From: Rhizobium sp. Leaf306 | Lineage (GTDB): Bacteria > Pseudomonadota > Alphaproteobacteria > Rhizobiales > Rhizobiaceae | Reading direction: 5' to 3' | NCBI RefSeq assembly: GCF_001423425.1 | Contig: NZ_LMNX01000004.1 | Coordinates: forward strand, 372,001-436,000 | Length of the DNA stretch: 64,000 nt | In this document: positions 33,237 to 42,092 of the stretch, piece after piece | Position numbering within the stretch: the stretch's first letter is position 1 | Layout of the letters: every line of letters starts with the position of its first letter | The notes under the pieces: model-generated | Database searches by the model: none | What the model saw: only the letters and a program-made list of their open reading frames with translations | What the model was told of the DNA's origin: nothing | Made by a program: the position numbers and the translations under genes

Positions 33237-34231
33237 GCGAGACCTCCAGATTTGTCCGTCGAGACCGTCTCGATCGCCCGGGCCACGACCCGCGGCACAA
33301 GATCGATCTTGTATGTGTTATCGCTCTGGGCAACGGCGCCCTCCATGGCAAGCAGGCTCGCCGCTTTGATGGTGGCATCGTCGAGCACTTTGCCGATCAG
33401 CGCCTGTTCGACGGCGCGCGCCCGCCACGGCTTGGTGGCAACGCCGCCGAGCCCAACGCGGATATCCCTGACCGTGCGGCCATCGTCCTCCAGTTCCAGG
33501 CCGACCGCAGCGCTTGCGGCCGCAAACTCGTAGGACTGGCGGTCGCGAACCTTCAAGTAGGTGGAGTTTTTCGCGGCAGCGCTTTTCGGGATCGACAGGC
33601 CGATGATCATCTCGCCGGGCTGAAGCACGGTTTCCCGGTCCGGGGTATCGCCGGGCAGGAGGAAGAACTCGTCGAATGGAACCCTGCGGGAACCGAGATC
33701 GACGACGGCATCGAAGGCGACAAGCGCCACAGCCAGATCGCCCGGATTGGAGGCGAGACAGTGCTCGCTGGTGCCGAGAACCGCATGGTTGCGGGTGATG
33801 CCGCCAAGCGCCGAACAGCCGGAGCCGGGATTGCGCTTGTTGCAGGCCGGAAACGTGCCGGGATCGCGGAAATACGGACAGCGCGTGCGCTGCATCACGT
33901 TGCCACCGATCGTCGCCATGTTGCGCAGCTGCGCCGACGCCGCCAGCAGCAGCGATTCCGAAACAGCCGGCATTTCCGCCTGGATGCCGGAATGATCGGC
34001 AACGTCAGACATGCGCGAAAGCGCGCCGATGGTGACGGACTGGGGCGTGACCTCGATGCCGGAGAGCCCTTCAAGATGGGAGATATCGACGACCGTTTCC
34101 GGTTCAGCAACGCCGCATTTGGCAAGGTCGATCAGGGTCGTGCCACCGGCCAGGATGGATGCCCCCGCCTGCAGCACCGCCTGGCGAGCCTCATCGAGGG
34201 TCGAGGCGCGAAGATAGGAAAAATCACGCAT
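33233..34231 (-). CDS. paoB: FAD-binding subunit of a PaoABC-type aldehyde oxidoreductase
   Basis: A 332-residue FAD-binding subunit of the CoxM/CutM type. AGASILAGGTTLIDLAKCGV binds FAD, and ATIGGNVMQRTRCPYFRD is the second FAD motif. The cysteine pattern CPYF, ACNKRNPGSGC and EHC adds a 4Fe-4S site, a feature that sets PaoB-like subunits apart from ordinary xanthine dehydrogenases. ATG 34231 begins MRDFSYLRASTLDEA; the longer frame to 34462 overlaps the upstream gene and was rejected. The gene overlaps paoA by eight bases. Confidence 0.92.
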   Translation of the reverse strand: MRDFSYLRASTLDEARQAVLQAGASILAGGTTLIDLAKCGVAEPETVVDISHLEGLSGIEVTPQSVTIGALSRMSDVADHSGIQAEMPAVSESLLLAASAQLRNMATIGGNVMQRTRCPYFRDPGTFPACNKRNPGSGCSALGGITRNHAVLGTSEHCLASNPGDLAVALVAFDAVVDLGSRRVPFDEFFLLPGDTPDRETVLQPGEMIIGLSIPKSAAAKNSTYLKVRDRQSYEFAAASAAVGLELEDDGRTVRDIRVGLGGVATKPWRARAVEQALIGKVLDDATIKAASLLAMEGAVAQSDNTYKIDLVPRVVARAIETVSTDKSGGLA

Positions 34232-34727
34232 CGGCCATCTCCTTCGTTGCAGGAACGACGGCCTGCGCCGCCTGGCGCACCGCAGCGACGATGCTGTTAT
34301 AAGCGCCGCAGCGACAGAGATTGCCGGACATATATTCGCGGATTTCCGCATCCGATCCCGCATGGCCCTCACGAATGCAGGCGACTGCCGACATGATCTG
34401 GCCCGGCGTGCAATAGCCGCACTGGAAAGCGTCCTGCTCCAGGAAGGCAGCCTGAACCGCATGCAGGGTTCCGTCGGCCCCGGACAGTCCTTCGATCGTT
34501 TCTACCTGACGGCCTTCGACCTGGGCCGCCAGGGTGAGACAGGATAGTACCCGTCTGCCATCCACATGGCAGGTGCAGGCGCCGCACTGGCCCTGGTCGC
34601 AACCCTTTTTGGTGCCGGTGAGAACAAGATGGTCGCGCAGCGCATCGAGCAGCGTCACGCGCGGCTCGACATCGAGGTCGTAACCCTTGCCGTTGATATC
34701 GAGGTTGAGGTGAATGGTTCGTGTCAT
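34224..34727 (-). CDS. paoA: 2Fe-2S subunit of a PaoABC-type aldehyde oxidoreductase
   Basis: A 167-residue iron-sulfur subunit. The plant-type 2Fe-2S site is KKGCDQGQCGACTCHVDG with a further Cys in VLSCLT; the second 2Fe-2S site is in QCGYCTPGQIMSAV and GNLCRCGAY. E. coli PaoA has a Tat signal peptide that exports the complex; this protein starts at MTRTIHLNLDI and has none, so the enzyme should be cytoplasmic. ATG 34727 has AGGAG six bases upstream; a TTG at 34742 lies upstream but overlaps that site. First gene of the operon, divergent from a TetR regulator. Confidence 0.93.
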   Translation of the reverse strand: MTRTIHLNLDINGKGYDLDVEPRVTLLDALRDHLVLTGTKKGCDQGQCGACTCHVDGRRVLSCLTLAAQVEGRQVETIEGLSGADGTLHAVQAAFLEQDAFQCGYCTPGQIMSAVACIREGHAGSDAEIREYMSGNLCRCGAYNSIVAAVRQAAQAVVPATKEMADA

Positions 34728-34913
34728 GACAGGCTCCTGCAATCTTCACGAAGAGAATTTCAAAGAATTAGGCTGGACCGGCCGTCTGGGGAGGGCATGG
34801 GTCGATGATATCGTGTAAACGTCCGCCGCCGATCGCGGTCGATAAGGCGGAGCGACATCTTTCGACATGACATCCGGCCGCCTTCTGATCTAAAAAGACA
34901 TATGCGCCGCCTC

Positions 34914-34933
34914 AAACGGAGGCAACTCCGTTT
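34914..34933. promoter_or_regulatory. Putative TetR operator between paoABC and tetR
   Basis: AAACGGAG-GCAA-CTCCGTTT is a perfect 8-bp inverted repeat in the divergent intergenic region, 58 bases before the tetR start and 187 bases before paoA. A TTTAAACT element at 34931-34938 overlaps it and could be a -10 box. The layout fits a TetR dimer site that controls both directions. Confidence 0.6.
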
Positions 34934-34990
34934 AAACTAGCCGCTCGCTGAGATCAGTCAAGGCTGGATTTCGAAAACATCCGTTTCAGG

Positions 34991-35638
34991 ATGCCGGAAA
35001 CCAGGATTACGACCCCAGAGAGCCTAACCACTGGAACAGGATTTCGGGCTTTGGCCACGCCGAAAAATGCACAGACCCCGGCTCCGAAACTTCGCGCGGA
35101 CGCTCGCCGCAACCGCGACAAGCTGGTTGAAGTGGCAGCCCAGGCATTTGCGGAAAAGGGCGTCGAGACCTCGCTGGAAGAGATTGCCCGCCAGGCCGGC
35201 GTCGGCATCGGCACGCTGTATCGGCATTTCCCGACCCGCGAACATCTGGTGGAACTCGTCTATCGCCGCGAACTGACGGCTCTAGCGGCAGCGGCGGACG
35301 AACTTGCCGCCAACCATCCGGCCGACAAGGCACTGGAGCTCTGGATGCTGCGCTTCGTCGGCTATATGGCGACCAAGCGCGGCATGGCCAACAGCCTGAA
35401 AATCATCGCCAGTTCCAACACGACACTGTTTGCGGAGGGGTTCGGTACCATCCGGCAGGCACTCGACAGGCTCCTAACAAACGGCCGCGAGGCAAATCTC
35501 ATCCGCAGCGATATAGGCCAGGCGGATCTGATGCACGCCATGTCGAGCATCTATTCCATTCCCGACTCCCCCGAATGGCGCGCCAGCGGCAATCGCCTGA
35601 TCATGCTTTTGATGGACGGCCTGCGGGTTCGAAGCTGA
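34991..35638 (+). CDS. TetR-family transcriptional regulator
   Basis: A 215-residue (as called) TetR repressor. The DNA-binding domain spans about 40-90 (RDKLVEVAAQAFAEKGVETSL, quoted as two overlapping parts RDKLVEVAAQAFAEK and KGVETSLEEIARQAGVGIG) ending in TLYRHFPTREHLVE. The ligand-binding C-terminal part is of the type found next to oxidoreductase operons. ATG 34991 has little ribosome-site support; a TTG at 35051 (ATPKNAQTPAPKLRAD) would give a more usual length. It probably represses paoABC and itself until an aldehyde or related inducer binds. Confidence 0.9.
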   Translation: MPETRITTPESLTTGTGFRALATPKNAQTPAPKLRADARRNRDKLVEVAAQAFAEKGVETSLEEIARQAGVGIGTLYRHFPTREHLVELVYRRELTALAAAADELAANHPADKALELWMLRFVGYMATKRGMANSLKIIASSNTTLFAEGFGTIRQALDRLLTNGREANLIRSDIGQADLMHAMSSIYSIPDSPEWRASGNRLIMLLMDGLRVRS

Positions 35639-35657
35639 CGGCGTGAAGCGCGATCTA

Positions 35658-35688
35658 AAACAACTGTTGACGAGAGGAACAGTTGTTT
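35658..35688. promoter_or_regulatory. Perfect 11-bp inverted repeat upstream of psuK
   Basis: AAACAACTGTT (35658-35668), nine bases, AACAGTTGTTT (35678-35688). The repeat is AT-rich and lies 31 bases before the psuK start, so it fits an operator, possibly for the HTH domain of PsuK itself. It follows tetR by 19 bases but lacks the GC stem and T-run of a terminator. Confidence 0.6.
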
Positions 35689-35718
35689 ATACACCGTGAT
35701 CCTTCACGGGAAGCCACG

Positions 35719-36825
35719 ATGGACGATCTGACCAGCCAGGAAGCCGCCGTTCTCGGCATTATCAGGGACAATCCTTTTGCCGGACAGCAGGAGATTGCCG
35801 AGATGCTGGGCCTCGCACGCTCCACCGTGGCAGCGCATATCGTGCAGCTGATGCAGAAGGGGCATGTCCTCGGCCGCGGCTATGTGATGCCGCAGCCGTC
35901 ACGCGCGATCTGTCTCGGCGGCGCCGTTCTCGACCGGAAATATCACGCGAAGCAGGAGATCGTGCCGGGTACGTCGAACCCGGTCGACAGCACCCGCTCG
36001 ATGGGTGGCGTCGCCCGCAACGTCGCCGAAAACCTCGCCCGTCTCGGCACGCAAACCGGTTTCATCTCGATCGTCGGCGACGACGAGGGCGGCCGCACGC
36101 TGATGACCTATATGCGCGAGCGCGGCATCGACGTCAGCCAGATGATCATCAGCACCGAGCGACCGACCGCCGAATATGCGGCCATCCTCGATCCGCGCGG
36201 CGATCTTTCGCTCGGTATCGCTGACATGGGCATATTCGATCTGCTGCGACCCGAACATCTCGACCGCGTCTGGCCGCATCTGGCGTCGGCAAGCTTCGTG
36301 TTCTCCGACTGTAACCCGCCCGCCGAGACGCTGGCAGCGCTGATCACGCGGCGACGCGACGCGCGGTTCCGGCTGGCGATCGATGCGGTCTCGACCGTCA
36401 AGGCCATGCGCCTGCCGAAGGACCTTGCCGGTATCGACCTTCTGTTCATGAATATCGACGAGGCCAACGCCATTCTCGGCCTGTCGGCCCGCGAGACGAT
36501 CGACGACGCGCTGAAGGCGGCACGCGGCCTGCAGGCGGCCGGTGCCCGCGAGGCGGTGGTGACGATGGGGGCGGCCGGCATTGCGGTCGCCGGCATCGAC
36601 GCTTCAGCCAGTTTCGAAGCAGTCGAAGCCAAGGCGATCGACATGACCGGCGCTGGCGACGCGATGATTGCCGGCACCCTGCACCGCGTGATTGCCGGCG
36701 ACGACATTCACACCGCTGCCCGCATCGGCGCACTGGTTGCGACGCTCACGACCGAAAGCGCGGCAAGCGTCCACCCCGAACTCTCCGAGGCCTTTTTGCA
36801 GGTCCATATGCACCGTTTGTCCTGA
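35719..36825 (+). CDS. psuK: Pseudouridine kinase with N-terminal winged HTH
   Basis: A 368-residue protein. Residues about 1-55 form an HTH (LTSQEAAVLGIIRDNPFAGQ and AEMLGLARSTVAAHIVQLM). The rest is a PfkB/ribokinase-fold kinase with GGVARNVAENLARLG near residue 95 and the catalytic GAGD loop in IDMTGAGDAMIAG. PsuK phosphorylates pseudouridine to pseudouridine 5'-phosphate, and the next gene encodes PsuG, which cleaves that product. ATG 35719 has GGAAG upstream and was preferred to ATG 35683, which lies in the inverted repeat. The HTH may let it regulate its own operon. Confidence 0.9.
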   Translation: MDDLTSQEAAVLGIIRDNPFAGQQEIAEMLGLARSTVAAHIVQLMQKGHVLGRGYVMPQPSRAICLGGAVLDRKYHAKQEIVPGTSNPVDSTRSMGGVARNVAENLARLGTQTGFISIVGDDEGGRTLMTYMRERGIDVSQMIISTERPTAEYAAILDPRGDLSLGIADMGIFDLLRPEHLDRVWPHLASASFVFSDCNPPAETLAALITRRRDARFRLAIDAVSTVKAMRLPKDLAGIDLLFMNIDEANAILGLSARETIDDALKAARGLQAAGAREAVVTMGAAGIAVAGIDASASFEAVEAKAIDMTGAGDAMIAGTLHRVIAGDDIHTAARIGALVATLTTESAASVHPELSEAFLQVHMHRLS

Positions 36826-36920
36826 AGTACTTGAGTGCTTCCAGTGTTTAATCCCAACGCAGGTCCAGACGCAAAACCGCTTCACGGCTTTGCCGGAACT
36901 GCTTCCAGAAAGGAAATCCC

Positions 36921-37844
36921 ATGTCTTTGCTGAAGCCGAAACTCAGCCCGGAAGTTGCAGATGCTCTTGCGAAGGGCGGTGCCATCGTGGCGCTCGAATC
37001 GACCATCATCACCCATGGCATGCCCTATCCGGCCAATCTGGAAACGGCGCTGTCTGTCGAGGCTGTCGTGCGTGAAAACGGTGCCGTGCCGGCAACTATC
37101 GCCGTCATCGACGGTGAACTCCGCGTCGGCCTGGAACACGATGAGCTGGAAAAGCTCGCCCAGGCCAAGGGCGTGGTCAAGGCTTCCGGCCGCGATCTCG
37201 CGGTTGCCATGGTGCGCGGCCAGACGGCGGGCACGACGGTGTCCGCCACCATGCTTCTGGCGGAACTTGCCGGCATCGAGATCTTCGCAACCGGCGGCGT
37301 CGGCGGTGTGCATCGCGGCGCCGAGCAGACTTTCGACATCTCCGCCGACCTGACCGAGCTTGGCCGCACCAGGACAGCCGTGGTTTGCGCCGGCGTGAAA
37401 TCGATCCTCGATATTGCGAAGACGCTGGAATATCTGGAAACCCAGCGCGTGCCGGTCATTGCCTACGGCACCGAGGACTTCCCGGCCTTCTTCACCCGCC
37501 AGAGCGGCTACAAGGCCGATCACCGGCTGGATACGGCAGAAGAGATTGCCCGCGCCATGCACCACCACCACCAGCTCGGCACCGGCACCGGCCTCCTGAT
37601 CGCGAACCCGATCCCGGAAGAAGCTGCACTGACGCCCGACTTCATCGACGGCACCATTGCCGATGCGGTGCGCGAAGCGGAAGAACGCGGCATCGGCCGC
37701 AAGGAACTGACCCCGTTCCTGCTCGCCCGCATCAACGAGTTGTCGAAGGGCGAAAGCCTGAAGGCCAATATCGAGCTGGTCAGAAACAACGCCCGCCTCG
37801 CCGCCAAGATGGCTGTGGCCTATGCGGCGCTGAAGAAGGGCTGA
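36921..37844 (+). CDS. psuG: Pseudouridine-5'-phosphate glycosidase
   Basis: A 307-residue PsuG (formerly IndA/YeiN-type). It reversibly cleaves the C-glycosidic bond of pseudouridine 5'-phosphate to uracil and ribose 5-phosphate. Family motifs: IVALESTIITHGMPYPANLE near residue 22, the lysine-containing KASGRDLA, TVSATMLLAELAGIEIFATG (quoted from VSATMLLAELAGIEIFATG), GGVGGVHRGAE, and CAGVKSILDIAKTLEYLET. A GAAAGGA site precedes ATG 36921. It completes the two-step psuK-psuG pathway; a 95-base gap separates them. No dedicated pseudouridine transporter is seen beside it. Confidence 0.95.
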   Translation: MSLLKPKLSPEVADALAKGGAIVALESTIITHGMPYPANLETALSVEAVVRENGAVPATIAVIDGELRVGLEHDELEKLAQAKGVVKASGRDLAVAMVRGQTAGTTVSATMLLAELAGIEIFATGGVGGVHRGAEQTFDISADLTELGRTRTAVVCAGVKSILDIAKTLEYLETQRVPVIAYGTEDFPAFFTRQSGYKADHRLDTAEEIARAMHHHHQLGTGTGLLIANPIPEEAALTPDFIDGTIADAVREAEERGIGRKELTPFLLARINELSKGESLKANIELVRNNARLAAKMAVAYAALKKG

Positions 37845-37852
37845 ATTCAAGG

Positions 37853-37880
37853 GCGGCGGGGTGCGACAGCATCCCGCCGC
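37853..37880 (+). terminator. Probable terminator hairpin after psuG
   Basis: GCGGCGGGGTGC and GCATCCCGCCGC form a 12-bp stem with one G-U pair and a GACA loop, starting nine bases after the psuG stop. No T-run follows, so termination may be weak or Rho-assisted. Confidence 0.45.
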
Positions 37881-37943
37881 TTAGCGGCTCGCGCAGGCTG
37901 GTCGGCTATGGGCGAGCCTGTGCCGGCTCGCAAGCCTCCGACA

Positions 37944-38546
37944 TCACCAGGCGCCCGAAAGCGCATTCCCCAGCAACGGCACGTTATTGCCCGGCTCGCT
38001 CGCGATGGACAGTGACTTCGGCATCTGCTTAGGCGACTTCCGGAACCAGTTTGCGGCGACCGAGGCGAGATCCCCGATCATGGCGTGCTTGTGCCAATCC
38101 GCGAACCGCCTTGCGCTCGCCTCCGGCTCCGACTGATAGAAGAAATCGCCGGATTGCTCGAGATCGTTGATGCTCGAAGCCATGGACGACAGCTGCCGCT
38201 GGAACATCTTCGAGGGCACGCGAAGCTCGGATGCGCTCTGCGAAAACGCAGGCGCCATGAAATCGATCGCCCAGCCGTCGGCCTCCACCCAGCAATGAAA
38301 ATTCTCGCCCGCCCCCGTGACATACCCGTCTTCGCGCTGATCTGCGAAGAGAATGCGGGTGCCGCCGAGGTTATAGGCAGCCAGCCCACTCTTCGGCGTG
38401 GCCGTGACCCCGTAATGCTGGCGCAGGATGAACGCGCCGAACGTGCTGAAATACATGCCGGCAACGGCGGTATTGGCGTTTTCGTTGACCAGCAGGCTGT
38501 TGATGACCCGGTAAATGCGGTGATAGTCGCTCTGCTTGATCAACAT
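37944..38546 (-). CDS. DUF2026 family protein
   Basis: A 200-residue protein that begins MLIKQSDYHRIYRVINSLL and matches my recollection of DUF2026. Notable segments are VAGMYFSTFGAFILRQHYG, GENFHCWVEADGWAIDFMAP (a Cys, His and Asp set resembling a transglutaminase- or NlpC-like arrangement; inference only) and a C-terminal tail PKSLSIASEPGNNVPLLG. No signal peptide or membrane helix was seen. ATG 38546 was chosen because the conserved part starts there. It stands alone, between psuG (convergent) and an AT-rich hairpin at 38649. Confidence 0.7.
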   Translation of the reverse strand: MLIKQSDYHRIYRVINSLLVNENANTAVAGMYFSTFGAFILRQHYGVTATPKSGLAAYNLGGTRILFADQREDGYVTGAGENFHCWVEADGWAIDFMAPAFSQSASELRVPSKMFQRQLSSMASSINDLEQSGDFFYQSEPEASARRFADWHKHAMIGDLASVAANWFRKSPKQMPKSLSIASEPGNNVPLLGNALSGAW

Positions 38547-38648
38547 GATCCGTAACCTGCCCGTTCCTGATATGGCACCCTGCCTAGGCGGCCAGCGCGG
38601 CAATGTAAACTGCGGCGTTGCAGTGGGGCCGGACAGCCTGAGCTTTGA

Positions 38649-38690
38649 ACCATAATAAGGGTCAATTTTCTGATTGACCCTTATTATGGT
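38649..38690. repeat. AT-rich perfect 18-bp inverted repeat
   Basis: ACCATAATAAGGGTCAAT and ATTGACCCTTATTATGGT flank the loop TTTCTG. The base composition contrasts sharply with the GC-rich surroundings. It lies 48 bases after the M20 peptidase stop and about 100 bases upstream of the DUF2026 gene. There is no adjacent T-run. Options are a regulator site, a DUF2026 promoter element (TTGACC occurs at 38674), or a remnant of a mobile repeat. Confidence 0.6.
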
Positions 38691-38737
38691 AAATTATAGC
38701 GCCTCGGCACCCCACTCCACCATCCCTGCCCTACCAT

Positions 38738-40111
38738 TCACCCCTTCATCTCACCCAGCTTCGCCAGCAGCGCAGCACCGGTGCGGATGCCGGCGTGGAA
38801 GAGGTCGAGCTTGAGGTTTTCGTTGGGGGCGTGGTTTGCCTGGTCGGCATTGGCATAGGGCACGACGAAAGCGGGCTTGCCGAGGATTTTTGTGAAGACG
38901 TAGTCTGGGAGGCTGCCGCCGAGGCTTGGGTAGAGAAGTGGTTCGACGCCGCGGGCTGCGACGATCGCTTCGCGGATCACGGAAGCGAATGGGCTGTCCA
39001 TCGGGGTTTTCGATGGCAGCATCGAGTTTTGCGGCACGAACTCCACTTCTGGCGCGTATCTTTCCACATGCGCCCGGACCTTTTCGAACACGTAGTCCGG
39101 CGTCAGGCTCTCGACGAGGCGGATATCGCATTTGGCATAGGCTTCGCTTGGAAGAACCGTCTTCTGTCCCGGTCCGCCATAGCCGCCATGCAGGCCGTTG
39201 ATGGTGAGCGTCGGCTGGAACATCAGCCGCTCGTAATAGGGGCGGTCCACAGGCTCGTCGATCGCCGTCATGCCAAGCTCGGCCTTGATCTTCTCGATAT
39301 CGAGCGGCAAGGCCGCCATCGCCTGCAGTTCCAGATCGGTCGGCGGCACCACCGGATCGTAGATGCCGTCTATGGTGATCTCGCCGCGGTCGTTCTTCAT
39401 CGTTGCGAGCAGATGCACGAGCTTCCAGATCGCATTCGGCATGACGCCGCCGAAATTGCCGGAATGGGCATCGCGATTGGCAGTCTTTGCGCGCAGCTCG
39501 AACGAGGCGACGCCGCGCACGCCAAACGTGACGACCGGGCGGCCGCTGTCATGCAGCGAGCCATCCGAGGTGACGACGAGATCGGCATTGAGCTTGTCGG
39601 CATGCTCGGCGACGAATTGCGCCATATGGGGACTGCCGATCTCCTCCTCGCCTTCGAGCAGAAAGATCACATTGCAGGGCAGTTTGCCGACCACCTTGAG
39701 ATAGGATTCGATCGCCAGCAACTGCGCGAAATGCTGGCCCTTGTTGTCGCCGATGCCGCGCGCATAGATCCGGCCATCGCGGATTTCAGGCTCGAAGGGC
39801 GGGCTCTTCCAGAGGTCGAGCGGCTCGGGCGGCTGCACGTCGTAATGCCCGTAGAGCAACACGGTCGGCTTGCCGGGCTGGTTCTCCATCCGGCCGATCA
39901 CCATCGGGTGGTTGCGGGTGGTGATCGCCTGGGCCTGCATGCCGAGACCATTGAGGATGCCGACGAGGATATCGGCGGCTTCCGTGATCCCCTCGTTGGA
40001 GGCGCTGATCGACTTGTGCTTCACATACTCCATCACCCGTTCGACGAAACTGTCGCTGTTGGCGTCGATATGGGCGAGAACGCGGGCGAGATCGGTGTTT
40101 TCAGGTGTCAT
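38738..40111 (-). CDS. M20-family metallopeptidase / dipeptidase
   Basis: A 457-residue zinc-dependent dipeptidase-like enzyme. Metal-binding motifs of the M20 family are LYGHYDVQPPEP (His and Asp), ARGIGDNKGQ (bridging Asp), LEGEEEIGS (catalytic Glu pair), SDGSLHDSGRP (Asp) and a C-terminal ANADQANHAPNE (His). The lid domain starts near GVRGVASFEL. It probably hydrolyses dipeptides or related amides in the cytoplasm. ATG 40111 is preferred; a TTG at 40117 is also in frame. It follows the adenine deaminase gene by ten bases and is likely co-transcribed. Confidence 0.92.
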   Translation of the reverse strand: MTPENTDLARVLAHIDANSDSFVERVMEYVKHKSISASNEGITEAADILVGILNGLGMQAQAITTRNHPMVIGRMENQPGKPTVLLYGHYDVQPPEPLDLWKSPPFEPEIRDGRIYARGIGDNKGQHFAQLLAIESYLKVVGKLPCNVIFLLEGEEEIGSPHMAQFVAEHADKLNADLVVTSDGSLHDSGRPVVTFGVRGVASFELRAKTANRDAHSGNFGGVMPNAIWKLVHLLATMKNDRGEITIDGIYDPVVPPTDLELQAMAALPLDIEKIKAELGMTAIDEPVDRPYYERLMFQPTLTINGLHGGYGGPGQKTVLPSEAYAKCDIRLVESLTPDYVFEKVRAHVERYAPEVEFVPQNSMLPSKTPMDSPFASVIREAIVAARGVEPLLYPSLGGSLPDYVFTKILGKPAFVVPYANADQANHAPNENLKLDLFHAGIRTGAALLAKLGEMKG

Positions 40112-40121
40112 TCTCAAAAAC

Positions 40122-41924
40122 TCATGCCGGTTCGAACAGGGTCTGGATCTGCATTTCCGGCACCAGCACGAGGCCCTTGTCGGTAATGCGGATATCCGGA
40201 ATGACGGACAGCGGAATGAGATTGAAGCCCATATAGGCGATCGTGCATTCGGCCTTTTCCCATTCGAGCTTCAAGGCCTTCACCTCGTCGGCGACCTCGT
40301 GGACGCGCTTGTCGGACAAAAGCCCGGCGATCGGCAGCGGCACCATGGCCGTCACCTTGCCATCCATCACCACGCAGACACCGCCCTGGGTAGCCTCGAT
40401 CGCATCGAGCGCCACCTGCATGTCGCGTTCATTGGTGCCGGCGACGATGATATTGTGGCTGTCATGCCCGACCGACGAAGCGACGGCGCCCTTCTTCAGG
40501 CCGAAGCCGTTGAGCAGACCGTGCGCGACATTGCCCGGCGATTTGCCGTGACGTTCCACGACCGTGACAAAGCAGAGCCCGTGGCGGTCGAACTGGGTCT
40601 GCCAGTCATTGGCCGGCTCCAAGGTGACGGTGACATGGCCGAGCGTGATGCCCGGCAGCTCCGTCTTGATCGTGTGGGCAATGACGGTCTCGGTCGGCAG
40701 ATCCGGCGTCAGCTTGAGGTTCTTCGGCAGCTTGACCGTATGATAGGCGGCTTCCGGATAGCGATAGGGTTTGGACAAAGCCTCATCGAGAACAGGCGTG
40801 ATCTTCTTCTGGTCCACGACCAGTTCGCCGCCATACCAGGTACTGACTGGCTCCAGGTTATCGGACAGGAGCACCAGATCGGCACGCCGTCCACCGCCGA
40901 GACCACCGATCTCGTTTTCCATGCCGAAGCGGGTCGCGCCATGCAGCGAGCCCATCGCCCAGGCCTGTTCCGGCGTCATGCCGTATTTGACGGCCTCGCG
41001 GGTGACCCAGTCCATGCCGAATGCGAGCAGATCCTCGGCGTCGCGGTCGTCGGTGCAGACAGCGACGCGCTTGTGCGAGGCGCCAAGCTCGGTGATCGTC
41101 TTGATCGCCTGCGGCAGCGAGTGCCAGGGCGTGGTGGGCGGGCCGCCGCGCAGGAAAAGCCAGACGCCCGCCTCCAGCAGATCGTCAGCAATATCGCGGT
41201 CGATCGCCTCATGGGTATCGGTCACGCCGGAGGCCGCGTAGGCCGCGACGAATTCACGGCCATAGACATGTCCAGACACCGGACGGCCGCGCGACAGAGC
41301 AGCAGCGAGGATCGCATGGCTGCGTTCGTCGCCCATCGCGACAGGTACGAAATCCATCTTTTCGCCGAGCGCCACAGCTTCCGGCCATTTGTCGAACAGC
41401 GCTGCGATCTTGTCCGGCGTCAGGTCGCCGCCGGCGGTTTCCAGTTCCGGCGAGGTGGCGGGAACGGTGCTCGGCACCGTCAGGAAGATCGACAGCGGCG
41501 CCATGCGCGCGTCTTCCAGCATCGCCTCGACACCGGCGACATCCATGACATTGCCGATCTCGTGGCTGTCGCAGAAGATCGTGGTGGTGCCATTGAGAAG
41601 GGCAGCCTCCGCATAGGCGCAGGCCGTCACCATCGAGGATTCGATATGGATATGCGGATCGACGAGGCCAGGCGCGAGAATGCCGCCCTTTGCGTCGTAA
41701 ATCTTGGCCGATGTTCCCTTGTAGGAACCGGTGGGCTTTACCGCGGCGATACGGCCGCCGGAGAGCCAGATTTCCCGCCCGGGCAGGATGCGCTCCGAAT
41801 AGGTCGACAGCATCCGTGCATCCCGGATGACCAGATCAGGCTCGCGCCGTGCCGACGCGACGTCGGCGAGCAATCGCGTCATGGATGCCAGCGGGTGAAC
41901 GGAGAAACGGTTGAGAGTGCTCAT
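40122..41924 (-). CDS. ade: Adenine deaminase
   Basis: A 600-residue amidohydrolase of the Ade type. It converts adenine to hypoxanthine and ammonia. The metal-binding motif PHIHIESSM is at about residue 91, followed by [20 protein letters not shown] and the [12 protein letters not shown] segment with the conserved Asp. The C-terminal adenine-deaminase domain includes [20 protein letters not shown]. The length is normal for the family. A purine salvage role fits the nearby pseudouridine genes, which also salvage nucleobases, but they are not in the same operon. Confidence 0.93.
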   Translation of the reverse strand: MSTLNRFSVHPLASMTRLLADVASARREPDLVIRDARMLSTYSERILPGREIWLSGGRIAAVKPTGSYKGTSAKIYDAKGGILAPGLVDPHIHIESSMVTACAYAEAALLNGTTTIFCDSHEIGNVMDVAGVEAMLEDARMAPLSIFLTVPSTVPATSPELETAGGDLTPDKIAALFDKWPEAVALGEKMDFVPVAMGDERSHAILAAALSRGRPVSGHVYGREFVAAYAASGVTDTHEAIDRDIADDLLEAGVWLFLRGGPPTTPWHSLPQAIKTITELGASHKRVAVCTDDRDAEDLLAFGMDWVTREAVKYGMTPEQAWAMGSLHGATRFGMENEIGGLGGGRRADLVLLSDNLEPVSTWYGGELVVDQKKITPVLDEALSKPYRYPEAAYHTVKLPKNLKLTPDLPTETVIAHTIKTELPGITLGHVTVTLEPANDWQTQFDRHGLCFVTVVERHGKSPGNVAHGLLNGFGLKKGAVASSVGHDSHNIIVAGTNERDMQVALDAIEATQGGVCVVMDGKVTAMVPLPIAGLLSDKRVHEVADEVKALKLEWEKAECTIAYMGFNLIPLSVIPDIRITDKGLVLVPEMQIQTLFEPA

Positions 41925-42031
41925 GAAATTCGGCCTCGCGGATCATCGGACTGGGGACATGGTAGGGAATTTTGTTCCCGCACGGAAGCACGCATTGGCG
42001 CTAAAGGCACATGGCAACCACTGAAACGTGA

Positions 42032-42064
42032 AAGGCCGCCGGTTCCTCAGGGAGCGGCGGCCTT
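42032..42064 (-). terminator. Probable terminator after exoP
   Basis: AAGGCCGCC (42032-42040) pairs with GGCGGCCTT (42056-42064). On the minus strand the stem is followed by TTTCACGTTT. It lies 29 bases after the exoP stop and probably ends the exoHKLAMONP transcript. Confidence 0.6.
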
Positions 42065-42092
42065 CGATCAGTCTTTCGGAACGTGCCGCAAC

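Noticed and set aside
38649..38690. Intrinsic terminator for the M20 peptidase gene
   Set aside because: The stem is AT-rich and no T-run follows on the minus strand, so a simple terminator explanation is weak.
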